Of a stretch of DNA of 64,000 nt, positions 24,201 to 36,060 are shown in pieces (position 1 is the first letter of the stretch; every line of letters starts with the position of its first letter). The position numbers were made by a program, and so were the translations under genes. Where the stretch lies: positions 7,266,626 through 7,330,625 of the forward strand of contig CM043875.1 of assembly GCA_023846275.1 (NCBI GenBank), given 5' to 3'. Source of the stretch: Vanilla planifolia (Eukaryota; Streptophyta; Magnoliopsida; Asparagales; Orchidaceae). The notes below the pieces were generated by a model. The model saw nothing but the letters and a program-made list of their open reading frames with translations, did no database searches and was not told the origin of the DNA.

Positions 24201-25090
24201 ATAATTAGATCTCTCACTCATCTTTCTATGACACCATTGGAATCACATTGTCAAATGATTGCCCAGGTCACATGTTGTATTAAGTAAGCTCTATAGTAGT
24301 ATTTCATTACTCGATTAACCTTTCTTACCTTACAACATGGTAAGGGATATAGAGACCTCAAAGTATACAATAATAATTTTTTAGGCTTAGGAATATGAAA
24401 AAGTACTTAGGAATACTAAAGGATACTTATTAGAATTTTAAAATTATTTTAAAATTCTAAAAGTCACCACAAATTTTAAAAAATTATACTTTAAATTCTA
24501 CCAAAAAAATGCATTGAAAAGCTACGAAATTAAAAAAAAATAAGTGGTTTCCAAACAACTGATGCATCTTGATTGGCTGTGTGATGAGTAATGAGGTGGT
24601 GTGCTCTGCGATTGAGGCAATGCGCACATAATTGAGGCTGTGTGGGTGGATAGCCATGACAATCCTCAGGTCTAGTTAGGCGATTGGCATTAGTTCATGG
24701 GTCGATATGATTCAGAGTTCATTTATGTGGATTGGTGAGTTGGTGTAAGTTCATGGATCTGTGTAAGTTAGAGCGGATCGACGTCGATCGATAGGTTGGA
24801 GCAAGTTGAGCATATTCGTGTGAATTGGCATGGTTCTCAATATATCAGCATGGGTTGAGGGTCAATTAATTGATATGGGTTGAGTAGGGGAAATGAGCAA
24901 TGTGATGATGACAATGGCAACGGATGGCAATCAATGACGAAAACAACCCAAAAAGCTTAATGTAAGTCAAAATAGACCAAATTTTTGTACTGATAAAACT
25001 ACAACTAGTTTTAGAATTGGATTTTTAAGTTTGAAATATCTAAAAAAACTTCCATATGATCTTCAAATGACTCAAAAAATATAGATCTAA
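21239..25090. other. Repeat-derived spacer between the two solo LTRs
   Basis: 21239-21715 is the continuation of the sequence split by the solo LTR. 22171-24530 is AT-rich with recurring ATTGGATCATCTGA-type phrases (around 23310-23600) that return near 29850-29910. 24540-24960 is G/T-rich on the plus strand (GGTTGGAGCAAGTT-like, GTGTAAGTTCATGG-like phrases). No coding potential was recognised. Confidence 0.45.
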
Positions 25091-25095
25091 ATAAC

Positions 25096-28091
25096 TGTTA
25101 TACCCAGTAAAATATTATAGGTTTAATCTTCAATAATTCAATTGTGGCTTGGATGATTTCAGATCGACAGTAGGATGAGCCAGGAGCTCAATTGGAGGCT
25201 ATTGGAATTTCTGAAATTTTCTGGGGATTTTTCGGAGCACCGAGATTTTTTTTAAAAACCGGAAATTGGATTTTGTCTTTTATCGCGCGTGAACCGGACC
25301 GGAGCGGTTCAGCGAAGGCGGGGCGGTTCGCCGAGGTGCGTTTGCGCGTGCGTTTGGATAAGCCGCGGATAAGCGGATCGGACGGGCGAGATCAGCGGTG
25401 GAGATTAACCGGCTGATCGAGTGTTAAGCGGCGTTTTTAGAAGGTCAACCGGCGCTTAATGGGTCTTAACGGGTTATTACCGGTTTAAGCTGGGTATTTA
25501 ACCAGATTTGTTCAGCTGTTAGGGTTTCGAACGGCGGCTAGAGGCGAGGTGTTCGCGACGAACGGCGGTAATTTCCGGCAGCCTTCCAAGGGGCTTTTGG
25601 TAACCGGAGATTCGCGGGACAGAGGCGAGCATTTTGGTACCGGTTTCGTTTGGCGAGGAGCTGCGGTTGATCACGTGCGAGCTTCACCGTCGCCGGCGAC
25701 GAGCAAAGGTAGGAAATTCAGTTTTAAATTAGTTAATTAGTAGAAATTAAAAGCATGGAATATTTTGCTTAATGAACACAAGCATGTAGATGAAAAATCG
25801 GACTTAGTTGAATGCTAATCTGCGTCTTTTACAATTTTTGGATTTCTGGAAAATTTCCCATTTCGCCGGAAAATTTAGTTAATGCTTAGGAACATGTTAG
25901 GGATTTGTATTATCAGTTTGCCATTGACTTAGTTAATTAATTGTTGGATTAATCTTACGGCAATGGTGTACGGGCGAACTCTTTCGGCGGAAATTTTAAA
26001 TTAGTGGCATTATTGAAACATTAGGATAGTACGAACATCGAATTTTGTTTCTCCTTGTTCGCATTCGCCGGAAATCGACGGAAGGAATTGGATTGGTCGG
26101 CGATTGCTTCAGTTAGGGTTCGCGGGCGTCGGACCGAGGAAGGAGAAGGGTTTAGATTAATTACGAATTTATTTAAGTAATTAATGGTATTTATATAATA
26201 TTTATTAGTAATTATATTATTTAAGCATCGACCGATTAACGGATTATTAAAGAATTTGGTTCGGCGGTGTCGCGGTTCAACGCGAGGTTTCCGAACCGGC
26301 AGCGAAAACCGGTTCAGCGGGATTCGGCGCCGACGAACGGCGCGGAGGAAAATTTAATTCGGAAATTAATCCGAATTTTCGGAAAAAGGATATATGTGGA
26401 ATTTAAATTTTATTTCGGAAATTTATTCCGAATTTCGAAAAATGGATAAAGGGCAGAACTTGATTTTGGAAATTAAAATTTCCTGAAGTGAGGAAGAGGT
26501 GATTTTTGGAAATCACGTAGCCAAGTTGAAATTGACTGTTGGAAATTACCCATAAATTCAGTGCAGCTGAATCAGTTGGAAGGAAGTGTGACACTTGGGT
26601 GTTACCAGAATAGTCAGAATTTTGGTACAGTTTGTGTTGCTTGGATGGCAATGACATGGATTGAGTCAGTTTACTCAGTGTTGGCATATTTCATGGATTG
26701 GCATACTGGACCGGACTAACATAGGCCCTATATGATGTTTTAGGGTAGTTGTGGTAGGTAACTGTGCGGTACAGACTTAACTTCACAGTATACATGTGGA
26801 CTGGTATGCGCCTTGTTGTATCTGGACACATGTTGCCGAATCTTGGAGTTAGAGCTTGGCAATGACTGTAGGAGCGTGGCCTCTATGGAAATTGTTAGGA
26901 GAGGACTTCTTTTGACGGTGGCTGAGTCGATCTCTTCTGGTCCACGAGTGTAGGCCTGCGCGTCTGAGAGTGGCGGTGGCAGGGGTGACTCGCCGTGGCG
27001 AGTCAAGTGTGTAGGCCTGCGTGCCTGAGGGTGGCAGGGGTGTCTCACGTTGGCTAGAGATCTATGTGACTGGTTCTGTCTATAGTCTCCAGAAGATTGA
27101 TTGACGAGAGACGCTGCGGTGTCGGGTGCTAGGCGTTGTGATGCGTGCACAGAGATGGGCGTGTCCCGCTGGCATGCTTTGCCTAGGCGCCATGCGTGCA
27201 CAGAGATGGGCGTGTCCCGCTGGCATGCTGCCTGGGAGCACAGAGGAGAGCTACTCTGGTGTGACTAGGGGTGACTGTGGTTGGTCAGAGTCTGGGACTG
27301 AGAGTGCCTTTCCACCCTATATTGTTATGCTGTATTCCTATACTCTTGCTATTATCCTTCTCTTGCATGTGAGTTTTTACTAGCTGTCTTTCCTACTGGG
27401 CGTAGCTCACTCCTTTATTATCTATATTTTTCCAGCGGCTCGACAACCTTGACGCCACCCAGATTAGGTGGGATCGTGGTCAGCAGGCTAGTGGAGGATA
27501 TCTGATCTGTGATTTTCTGAGACATTTTGGTTAGTGTGATTGATACTATTGGATGTATTCAGGGAGACTGTTATTCTTATGTCATGTAATATGTGAGGGT
27601 GATTCTGACTTATGTATCTAGTTGGATGATATTATATTTGTTGGACTTGGATCTTATTCTTGTGATGTAGTTTCCATTCACTGTTTTACTTTATTATCTT
27701 GGTGGTATAGTGTGTGGAGTGCCATATTTTATCTGAGGATGTTATGTATTTTATTTTTGATGGTGAGGTCATTACATGACTATGGAACTTAACCGTTGGG
27801 ATTCAGACTTCTATTAGATCGGTTCTCCTACCGGTATGGATTAGGAGTATGGGGTCTAGTAGGAGTAACATTGCGCGAGTCCATCTGTTAATTCAGGAGT
27901 CATGAACCTGATTTGACGGTGTACCCGGGAGATGGGATCCACATTGTTAAGGAAAGTAGGTGTGTAATGATGTGTTATATCCTATGTTTTTCGTAGGCTA
28001 CTCAGGTTGGTATGGGACGATCTGAGCTGTCTATATGTAAAAAAAAAAAAAATATGCCAAAAATCAGCCTAGGAAAAAATGGGGTGTAACA
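25096..28091. mobile_element. Solo LTR of a second gypsy-like retrotransposon, 2996 bp
   Basis: Starts TGTTATACCC and ends GGGTGTAACA: the ends are inverted complements with one mismatch. The flanks are an identical 5-bp target-site duplication, ATAAC (25091-25095 and 28092-28096). No second LTR, primer-binding site or pol gene adjoins, which argues for a solo LTR. The first ~1.3 kb is CpG-rich with repeated CCGG and CGGCG phrases, and it shares the phrase GAGGTGCGTTTG and GGTTCAGCG-type words with the LTR at 18863-21233, so the two families may be related. An internal 38-bp duplication lies at 27141-27229. Confidence 0.88.
27141..27229. repeat. 38-bp direct duplication within the solo LTR
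   Basis: Identical 38-base copies at 27141-27178 and 27192-27229 begin ATGCGTGCACAGAGATGGGC, period 51. A looser pair, GTGTAGGCCTGCG at about 26949 and 27009 followed by GGTGGCAGGGGTG, lies just upstream. These are short tandem duplications typical of long LTRs. Confidence 0.85.
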
Positions 28092-28096
28092 ATAAC

Positions 28097-29175
28097 CAAA
28101 CGAACTAAAAATAAAAACTAAAATGTGCTGATAAATAAGGGTTGTTTGCAATGGAATCTCTTATAATGATAGTGATAATAAAGAATATTGAGAAGTAGAG
28201 AAGCTAATCTTGGTATGATTTTGAGTCCAAATAAGAATAGTATATCTCTAAGTAGAACCTTTGTATGATTTGAAGGATATTATTGTCACATTCCTAAAAA
28301 GATAGGGTCTCTTGGTTGTGATGCTTCTCTCTCTCCTCACAATTGCATGTGAGAGATTTAAGGGTTTAAGAAATATAAGAATTTTGGTTAAGGTTTTTAA
28401 TTAATTAATAATTAATGGGTATAATAATTCTTTTGATTAAAAGTATATGAAAAATAACGGTTTTTATCTCATCTTATTAACATTACAATTTTTATTAAAT
28501 AATATGTAAAATGCTATAATGATATTTAATTAGCCTATTTATTTCTTTGGAATGATAAAATTCCTTCCTTTTTATGAGATTTTTGTCATCTAAATTTAGA
28601 ATAAGTTAGGATGGCTCTACTTCTCTAATTTTCAAGTGACTTCTTGTGATTGATTAGTTTATTAAGCTTTAACCATCAGAATACCCTTTTCTTCTTAATT
28701 TCTTTTCTTCCTTTGTCAAAATTCCTATTGTTCTTTTCTAAATATTTAGCTAAACATTTTTGAAATAAAATAATAAGTAACATGCAAAGTTATTAGCTAT
28801 CACTAATCATATATAATCATCAAATGTCTTATTATGTCACTATTTTTTTGCATACAAAAGTTTCAAATATTAACATGCTCACTTACAGTATAACTTCTTT
28901 CAACACAATTCACCAACGTGTCTCTTGATGTGTTGTCTATACTTGCATATATAAATAAGAGTTGGCCAACATAAAAGGCTTAGTAGCTAAATAACAATAT
29001 ATAATAAAATAAATGAATATGATATATAATAAATACATAAATATGAATAACAATAAATAACTATATTTTATAATTTTTTTATATGGCTCAATGACCATTT
29101 TTTCATACACCTTTTCTCTGTTTTTTTTACTAGAAGAAGTCATAGCTTTTGTAACATTCGCATCATTGAAGCTAT
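28097..29175. other. AT-rich spacer
   Basis: No gene or boundary recognised. The sequence at 28097 continues the target of the solo LTR. The rest is low-complexity AT-rich DNA with a few T/C-rich runs. Confidence 0.5.
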
Positions 29176-29179
29176 GCAT

Positions 29180-29490
29180 CTCATGATGGCATCAATACCA
29201 TTATTGATCATTTATACCTCATCATGATGTCTTCATCACTCAAGACTCGTATTATACCTTATTGTGGCAACAACACTACTCAAGGTTTATATCTTACCTA
29301 TTTATGGCATTATCACCACTCAAAACGTATATCATTTGTCACCATGACATCATCATCAACCAAGATATATCTTAACTTTTTATGACATCAACACCACTCA
29401 ATGTTATTACCTCACATCATTATGATATCATTATTACTCAAGGTTATCTCATCTCATCATTATGACATCACTACTTAAGGTTATATTATC
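29180..29490. repeat. Degenerate minisatellite, ~40-50 bp unit
   Basis: About seven diverged units built on CATCATTATGACATCA, then ACTCAAGGTTATATCT. CTCAAG/CTCAAT/CTTAAG and ATGACATCA/ATGATGTC/ATGGCATTA recur in order. Units differ in length and by many substitutions, so the array is old. Confidence 0.6.
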
Positions 29491-30289
29491 TTATTATATA
29501 ATGGACATTACCCTTCATACTCTTCTCACTCAACATATAACTTTCATTTGGGTAATTTAACAAACAATTAATATTAAAAGCATAATTTCTAAACTAGTGT
29601 TAACACACATACAATTTAACATTTCATTATATCATATGCATAAAAAAAATTGTGTAAAACACTTACTTGATTGTTAAAGATTAAAGCACTTTATTTCTCT
29701 TTCTCTTTCATCTTTTTTTCTTACAATTATACATAAAATATATATTATATTCATATTTATTTATAATTCTTATTTTTTATTATTTTTTTTTTGCTCTCTG
29801 AATCTAATGAAACTCCTTAAACCTAATCAAGATCTTACTGTCAGATTATTCATTGGCACCATTAGACTATCAAATCTTTATTATTAGATTATTTGATGTA
29901 CATTTGATACTTAGTCTAATTTCTCTCGTATTTAGAAATTTAGAATTCAAAATACAATATAAGTTATTTGGTTGCATTATATAAAAGTGTATCTTATATT
30001 TTTGGGTGTTATAATTCTTCTTTCTTATAAGATTTTTGTTCTCAAAATTATAAATATTCAGAATAACTTTTAACAATGTCTTCTTTCAACTCCTTTGTAG
30101 CCTCTCTTTCTCTCTCTCTCTTTCTCTTTCTCTTTGCAATTTGTTCATTGTATTTTTATTATAAGAATTTTCTTATTTTTTAGTTTCTTTACTTTTTAAG
30201 TTAGAATCTTCATTTTTTTCTTTTTATAACTTAATTTAGGTTGCATCTCTATAGTACTTGGGTCATATTTTATTATATGTAAAGGGTTA
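29491..30289. other. AT-rich spacer with a CT-rich run
   Basis: No gene recognised. A (CT)n-like tract lies at about 30101-30135. It might include the 3' end of the gypsy element whose integrase lies next to it on the minus strand, but no LTR boundary could be drawn. Confidence 0.45.
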
Positions 30290-31200
30290 GACGTACACCT
30301 TCTTAAAATTAAAGCATGGAATACATCATAAATTCCTACCAAAGATAGAGACAAAGATACTCTGAAAGTAATCTTTATAATTCTTTTAGATTTCTAGAAA
30401 GGTCTAATATACTTAGGCTTTAATTTACCTCCCTTTTAAATATATTGATACTTTTTGTTGGACTTATTTTTAGAAATACTTGATCACCATTTTAAAATTT
30501 TATCTTTCTATGCTTAACATTGAATACTTTATAACAATCTTATGCATTTTACATTTGTTGATCAACTACATTTTCTTTGTGGTTTCCACCATGTCATTTT
30601 CATCATTTTTATACTAACATAGAAGTGACTAGAGTTTCTTATCATAAAAAGTTTTATAGGTTTCTATTTTTGTGTTAGATTAAAAACTATTATTATAAGT
30701 AGTCTCTATCAAGGTATTATGAGTATCTTAATTACTCCATGACTTAAGACACATATGAGCATATCTTCTAGTGTTCCTATAACTTTTTTAGTTTGTTTAT
30801 CTATCATAGGATGAAGCATAGTATGGAACCTCAATTGAGTATCAAAGGTTTCCTATACTCTTCTTTAGAAGTGAGAAGTAAACATTGAATCTCTATATAA
30901 TAATATAATCTTAAGTACTCCATGCAATATGATGATATAATCAACTTAGAATTATGTTAGCTTTTGTAGAATATATAGTTTTGATAGAAAAAGTTGAGAA
31001 GTAAATATCGAATCTCTATATGATAATATAATCTTAAGTGCTCCTTAAAAATCTAATGATTTGATCTACTTACAAATAGTTAAGCTTTTTATAAAATACA
31101 TAATCTTGATAAGCAAGAAGTATGTAGACCTTGTCAACTTTTTCATGAATATCTAAATAGCATCAAATCCTTAGTTATTTCTTTTAAACTTAAATTAGAT
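30290..31200 (-). pseudogene. Ty3/gypsy integrase remnant with internal duplication
   Basis: Minus-strand translation across frames gives GFDAI, KKLTRSTYFL, then LHGVLKIILLYRDSMFTSHF, then LRFHTMLHPMIDKQTKKVIG followed by TLEDMLICVLSHGVIK, and further on KMGDQVFLKISPTKSI, KRGGKLKPKYIRPF and SLSLVGIYDVFHALILRRC. This is the standard order of Ty3/gypsy integrase core and C-terminus (SDRDxxFTSxFW, then FSTAxHPQTDGQTER, TLEDMLR, then GDxVxLKxxP, GKLxPRYIGPF, VxDVFHVSxLR). The catalytic Asp context is lost (LYRD for SDRD) and stops are frequent. A segment covering the LHGV-to-FTS block is present twice (about 30872-30983 and 30987-31105). No RT or protease was found next to it. Confidence 0.75.
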
Positions 31201-31229
31201 CCTATGAGAACTCAATGGCCAAAAATGCT

Positions 31230-32640
31230 AACATAACAATAATATTAGGACGAGTGACCAAGTAGAAAGGGTATCATGGTTATGAATAAAACTTAATTAG
31301 ATTAAGGGAGTACTTCAATAGGAAGTTTAGAATATTAAAATATGATATTAGAGTAGTATATCCTCTAATTCAATTTGGTTTAAAGATGAAGTAACTAGAA
31401 GTTGATAGGCTTATCATACCGAAGACCCAAAAGAGTAAAGAGTGATTGTTAAGTGATATCCTAGAGAGAAATTATCATATAATGAGTGACTCTTAAGATT
31501 TATAAATGGAGAGATAAAGGGATGAATATTATCATATTACTACATGAGAAAATATTTCAATTTTTATAAGTCAAGTCATAAGCCTTAAAATAATGAGATA
31601 AGTTTTAGAATTAAATTCATATTAGATTTAATAAGAACTTCATGGTTAAGTATGGTAACATAAGATTAATATTAGGATAAAATAACAAATGAAAAAGGTC
31701 TTGAATAAGAAAAAAAGTCAATTAAATTGAGAAAATACATCATAAAATGGCTAGAATTTTATAATACTCATAACACCTAGGATTAAATAAGGTAAGGATG
31801 ATCATTGGGTTATGTTCTGAAGAGGAATGATTAAAAAAAGAGTGACTTTGGCTTTGAAGTAGAGAGGTACAAAGATGAATAGTTCTTATATGAAAGGTTC
31901 TATTCTTTATAAGTGATGCTATAAAACATGAAATAATGAGACATATTTTAAAAAAAATTTGTATTTGGGATGAGTGACCAAGTAAGAAGGGATCTTTGAT
32001 AAGGATAAAACCTGATTAAGAAGGTTAGAATATTATATTACGGTATCAGAGTGGTACCTTATTTAGTTTGATGTGGTTTAAGAATGAACTAAGTGGATGC
32101 TAGTAGACCTATAACTCTTAGGACATAAGAAGATGAGAAGTGATAAGAAGGTGATGTCCAAAGAAAAATCATTAAATATAGAGTAATTTCTCATATGCTT
32201 ATAGGTCGAATGTATAAGGATAATAGTCTTATATATGCTAAAAGAGAAAAGATTTTAAACTTTATAAGTCATAAATCTTAAAATAATGGTGCATCTTTTG
32301 TAAGAAAACATATATTAGATCTTATAAAAACTTCATAATTAAGTATGCTTAGATAAAAATAGTATTAAGATGGATGTACAAGAGATATTGGCTCCTTATA
32401 TAAGCATAAAATCTATTTAGATCTAGACAATATCTCACCAAAAAAATATTAAGTGTTAAATTCCATGAAAAGTTTATAGTTAAGTATGCTTGGCTTGGAC
32501 TAGTATTAAGGGGAATGCCCTTTGAGAAGCACCAATACAAGACATTTTTTATATATAAAAGATAAAAACCCAAGTGGTTAGAATAATATTTTTATAAAAA
32601 GAGACAATAATTTCATAGGTCAAGTTTAATAGTAAGATAA
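31230..32640. repeat. Four direct ~350-430-bp repeat units
   Basis: Units starting at about 31230, 31660, 31960 and 32350 share phrases such as GATGAGTGACCAAGTA, then GAGTAGTAT or GAGTGGTACC, then AGTGATAT or GGTGATGTCC followed by AGAAAAATCAT, then AGTCATAAGCCTTAAAATAA, then AGATCTTATAAAAACTTCAT. Units are about 60-75% alike by eye. Inverted relatives lie at 35215-36060. Family unknown. Confidence 0.55.
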
Positions 32641-33268
32641 TAATCTAAATAAATCTAAATCTCATATATTATCATATTTATTTACTAAAAACTAAAGTAT
32701 AATATAATTTTTAAAAAATTTAAAAATGTAAATATCTAAATAAGAAGATCACAATATACATAATCTCTATACATACTATAATAGTATACAATTATGTCAT
32801 TAAAACTCTTAACACTAAATCTCTTAATAAGTATATAAAAGTAAGTATAACTTCTATTCATATTCTTGTAGTTATTATCTTAATACAAAGATGTATTATC
32901 TAGATATAAATACTAATAAAATTATATAAAATATAATAGATAAATCTATAAGGTAACAAAATAATAAAATATATTATAATAAAATCAACATCTAAAGAAA
33001 TATATGAGAACATATATCACTGGTATATAAAAAACATAATAATATGTTAAAATTGTTTATAACGTTTATTATTTATTCCTAATTTCATGTAGTTCTTAAG
33101 GTAATAAGTTTTCATACCAACTTTCATTTATTATGGCCATATTTCTTCTTTTAATCATTATCTTTATTATCCAATATATCCAACATCTAAATGACCTCTA
33201 TCTGTAATGATGAATATAGTTAATATTTAAATATCATAAGACTATGATTCTGCTAGCCACACGTAGAC
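32641..33268. repeat. Dispersed AT-rich repeat, copy 1
   Basis: About 32840-33264 aligns in direct orientation with 36300-36735, and more loosely with 37690-37930. Shared phrases include GATGTATTATCTAGATATAA, then AACAAAATAATAAA, then TTTCATGTAGTTCTTAA, then CCAATATATCCAAC and AATGACCTCTATCTGTAA. Function unknown. Confidence 0.5.
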
Positions 33269-33590
33269 ACCTTATGTAAAATACAAGTGAGTATCCAATG
33301 AGATCATATCATAAATTTGACACTAATATCCAACAATAATATGATCTAAGACTTGATACCTACTCTATATAAAGTATTAATGATTATCTAATGAGTTGGG
33401 GATAATATTTTAAGAAAACTTAATTTTATACCTTATGTAAAATACTAGTGAGTATCCAATGAGATTATATCATAAATTTGACACCAATATCCAACAATAA
33501 TATGATCTAAGACTTGATACCTACTATATATAAAGTATTAATGATTATCTAATGAGTTGGGGATAATATTTTAAGAAAACTTAATTTCAT
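33269..33590. repeat. 161-bp tandem duplication, two copies
   Basis: Copies at 33269-33429 and 33430-33590 begin ACCTTATGTAAAATAC and end GAAAACTTAATTT. They differ at only a few positions, so this is a recent event compared with the surrounding diverged repeats. Looser relatives occur near 36870-36960 and 37955-38120. Confidence 0.85.
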
Positions 33591-33757
33591 ACTATTATAT
33601 AATTTCACAAGTTATAAACTTATTTCATAACCCATTCCATAAAACAAAGTAATATCTTATTTTCATATTTTTTTAATACTTAATATATATTCAAAACCAA
33701 TATTTTATTTCATCTAACATATGTCCATAAAAAAATGTTTAATCCTTAGGATTAACC

Positions 33758-33791
<34 letters not shown>

Positions 33792-35214
33792 ATTACTCAA
33801 TTATGAAATAAATAATCTAATATTATATTTAGACCATAATTATTAGACTTATTTATTAGAATTTAAGATAAATTTTTTTTATTGATTTTGTACACATGTA
33901 TATATGCTTATTATTAGTTTCCTTTCTTACCATAGTACCAACACATCATACTCTATATCTAATGTATTATAAGTTTTAACTTTTTTTAATAACATATTAT
34001 AAGTAATGATACATGTGTTATATGTTTGATATATAATCACCCCTATGGTTATCTTAATAGTATTTTCTTATTTTCTAATTTTCTTAACAACTTAATATAT
34101 TATAGATTGAGTCTTATGTATAGTACATATAAATCTAATATATTATATGCTTCTATAAATAGAAAGTACATATTTTAAATGCCTCTTATTACCTTATAAG
34201 TAATGTATTATATATTGAAGCTAATATATAGTATAACTAGTTTAAGACAACATACGTCAATTTAACAATCTTGATTTATATTTTCCTCTCTAAACTGACT
34301 TAACATTAATATATTATATATTATAGCTAATATATAATATTTTTCTTTCCTAGATTAAACAACTAAAGAACTCTCGATCCTTTCTAATTCGCATGCAACC
34401 TTGGTTAACAACACAATCTTAATTCTAATGCACTCAGGAAATTAAAACCTTCTTAATTCTCATCTAAAATCAATTAAATTAATAAAAGAATCTAGAATTC
34501 TTCCTTTACCTTCCTGATTTGTTCTTTCATTTCTTTATTTCTACTCAACTGTAACAACTTCCTCCATTTTAACTCTAATTGTATCCTTATTAATCCTTTT
34601 TATTTATTTTGCTCTTGAGCTTTCTTCAAATAAATTTTTTTCTTTTAGTTTTTCCTTTTGGAGGTCATAGCCTCTTCTTACTTTTCTTCTTTCACTTCAA
34701 CTATCTTTATTTTCATTGGTTTTCATTTTCTTCTCTCATTATTATTTTCATTAGCAAAAGAAAACCACCTCACTTCACATAGTTAAAATCAATTTATTTC
34801 TCCATTATCCTATTCTCATATCATATAGTGAAAAGTGAATTACAAAAATATCAATTTCTCCTCGACATTTCTCAAAATGACATCCATTTTTTTATTTTTA
34901 TTTTTTTTACTAATTATTTAGATTTTCATAAGATGCATTACAAACTAATCATCATTAAATTTCTCTTAATAAGCTATTAATGGTATATTTGAATCAAAAT
35001 TTTAAATCTATTTTACAACATAGCCTAATTTTTAATATAATATTAAAATAATAATATTTTATTAAATAATAATAACTTAGAAAAGTAACTTTATTTTATT
35101 AAGATGCTTTTATTTATAATCAAACAATTTATTCTCAATATCTATAATATCTTATACAAAATAAAATTTTAGGATATTATATTATTTTATTATATTTTTT
35201 AGCTTTTTTAGTGA
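33591..35214. other. AT-rich spacer between forward and inverted repeat units
   Basis: Low-complexity AT-rich DNA with a (TA)14 run at 33758-33785 and T/C-rich stretches at 34540-34720. No gene or named element recognised. Confidence 0.5.
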
Positions 35215-36060
35215 GATATTATCTTGCTCTATTTTAGTCTTGTTCTTATTTAGAGGCCTTTTCCACTTGATCATCCATCTTGATATTATTTTAACCCAAA
35301 ATTATTTTAATTATGAAGTTTTTATTGGATCTAATCTTGATTTTGTCCCAAACATATCTCATCATTTTAAGACTTATGATTTTATTTATAAACCTTAACT
35401 ATTATGAGCTATTCATCCTTGTATCTCTTCACTTAGAAGTATGTCCCAGAGATATTTTTAATCATATGATTTTTTTGAGATATCATCTGATAATCACTTC
35501 CTATCTTTTTTAGTCTTAAATTTTATAGACCCATTAGCTTTCACTAAGTTTGTCCTAAAAATCATTATAACTAGAGAAGATACTACTCTTATATCATATT
35601 ATAACATTCCATCCTTATTAATAAGATACTACCTTAATATAATTAAGTTTTTTCTTTATTTAAAAGGTCATTCTTACTTATTCATCTATCCCAATACTTT
35701 TATAATCCAAATATATTTAACTATGAAGTTCTCATTAGATCTAAGTAAGATTTTTTCTTAAAATCTTCTATATTATTTTTTGGCTTATGACTTTATATAA
35801 CTTATGACCTTTTTTATAACTAATATGAGATTATTCATCATTGTATCTCTCTACTAAAAGCCTAAAACCACTTCTTATCTTATGATTTTTCTTTGGAATA
35901 TCGCTTAGTGATCACTCTTTACTCATTTTGATCTTAGGTGTTATAATTATAAACCCTATCATAGTCTCACCTAATCTACTCCAATTATATAATAAGAGTA
36001 AAAACTATACATATTTAATAATATAGAAGGATACATCTATTCCTTACTAGAATTTTAATA
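35215..36060. repeat. Inverted relatives of the 31230-32640 units
   Basis: The reverse complement of about 35215-36060 contains two units matching those at 31230-32640: GGATGATCAAGTGGAAAAGG, then AGTGATTATCAGATGATATC, then CATAAGTCTTAAAATGATGA, then GATCCAATAAAAACTTCATA. Together with the forward units they form a long imperfect foldback around about 2.6 kb. Confidence 0.5.
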
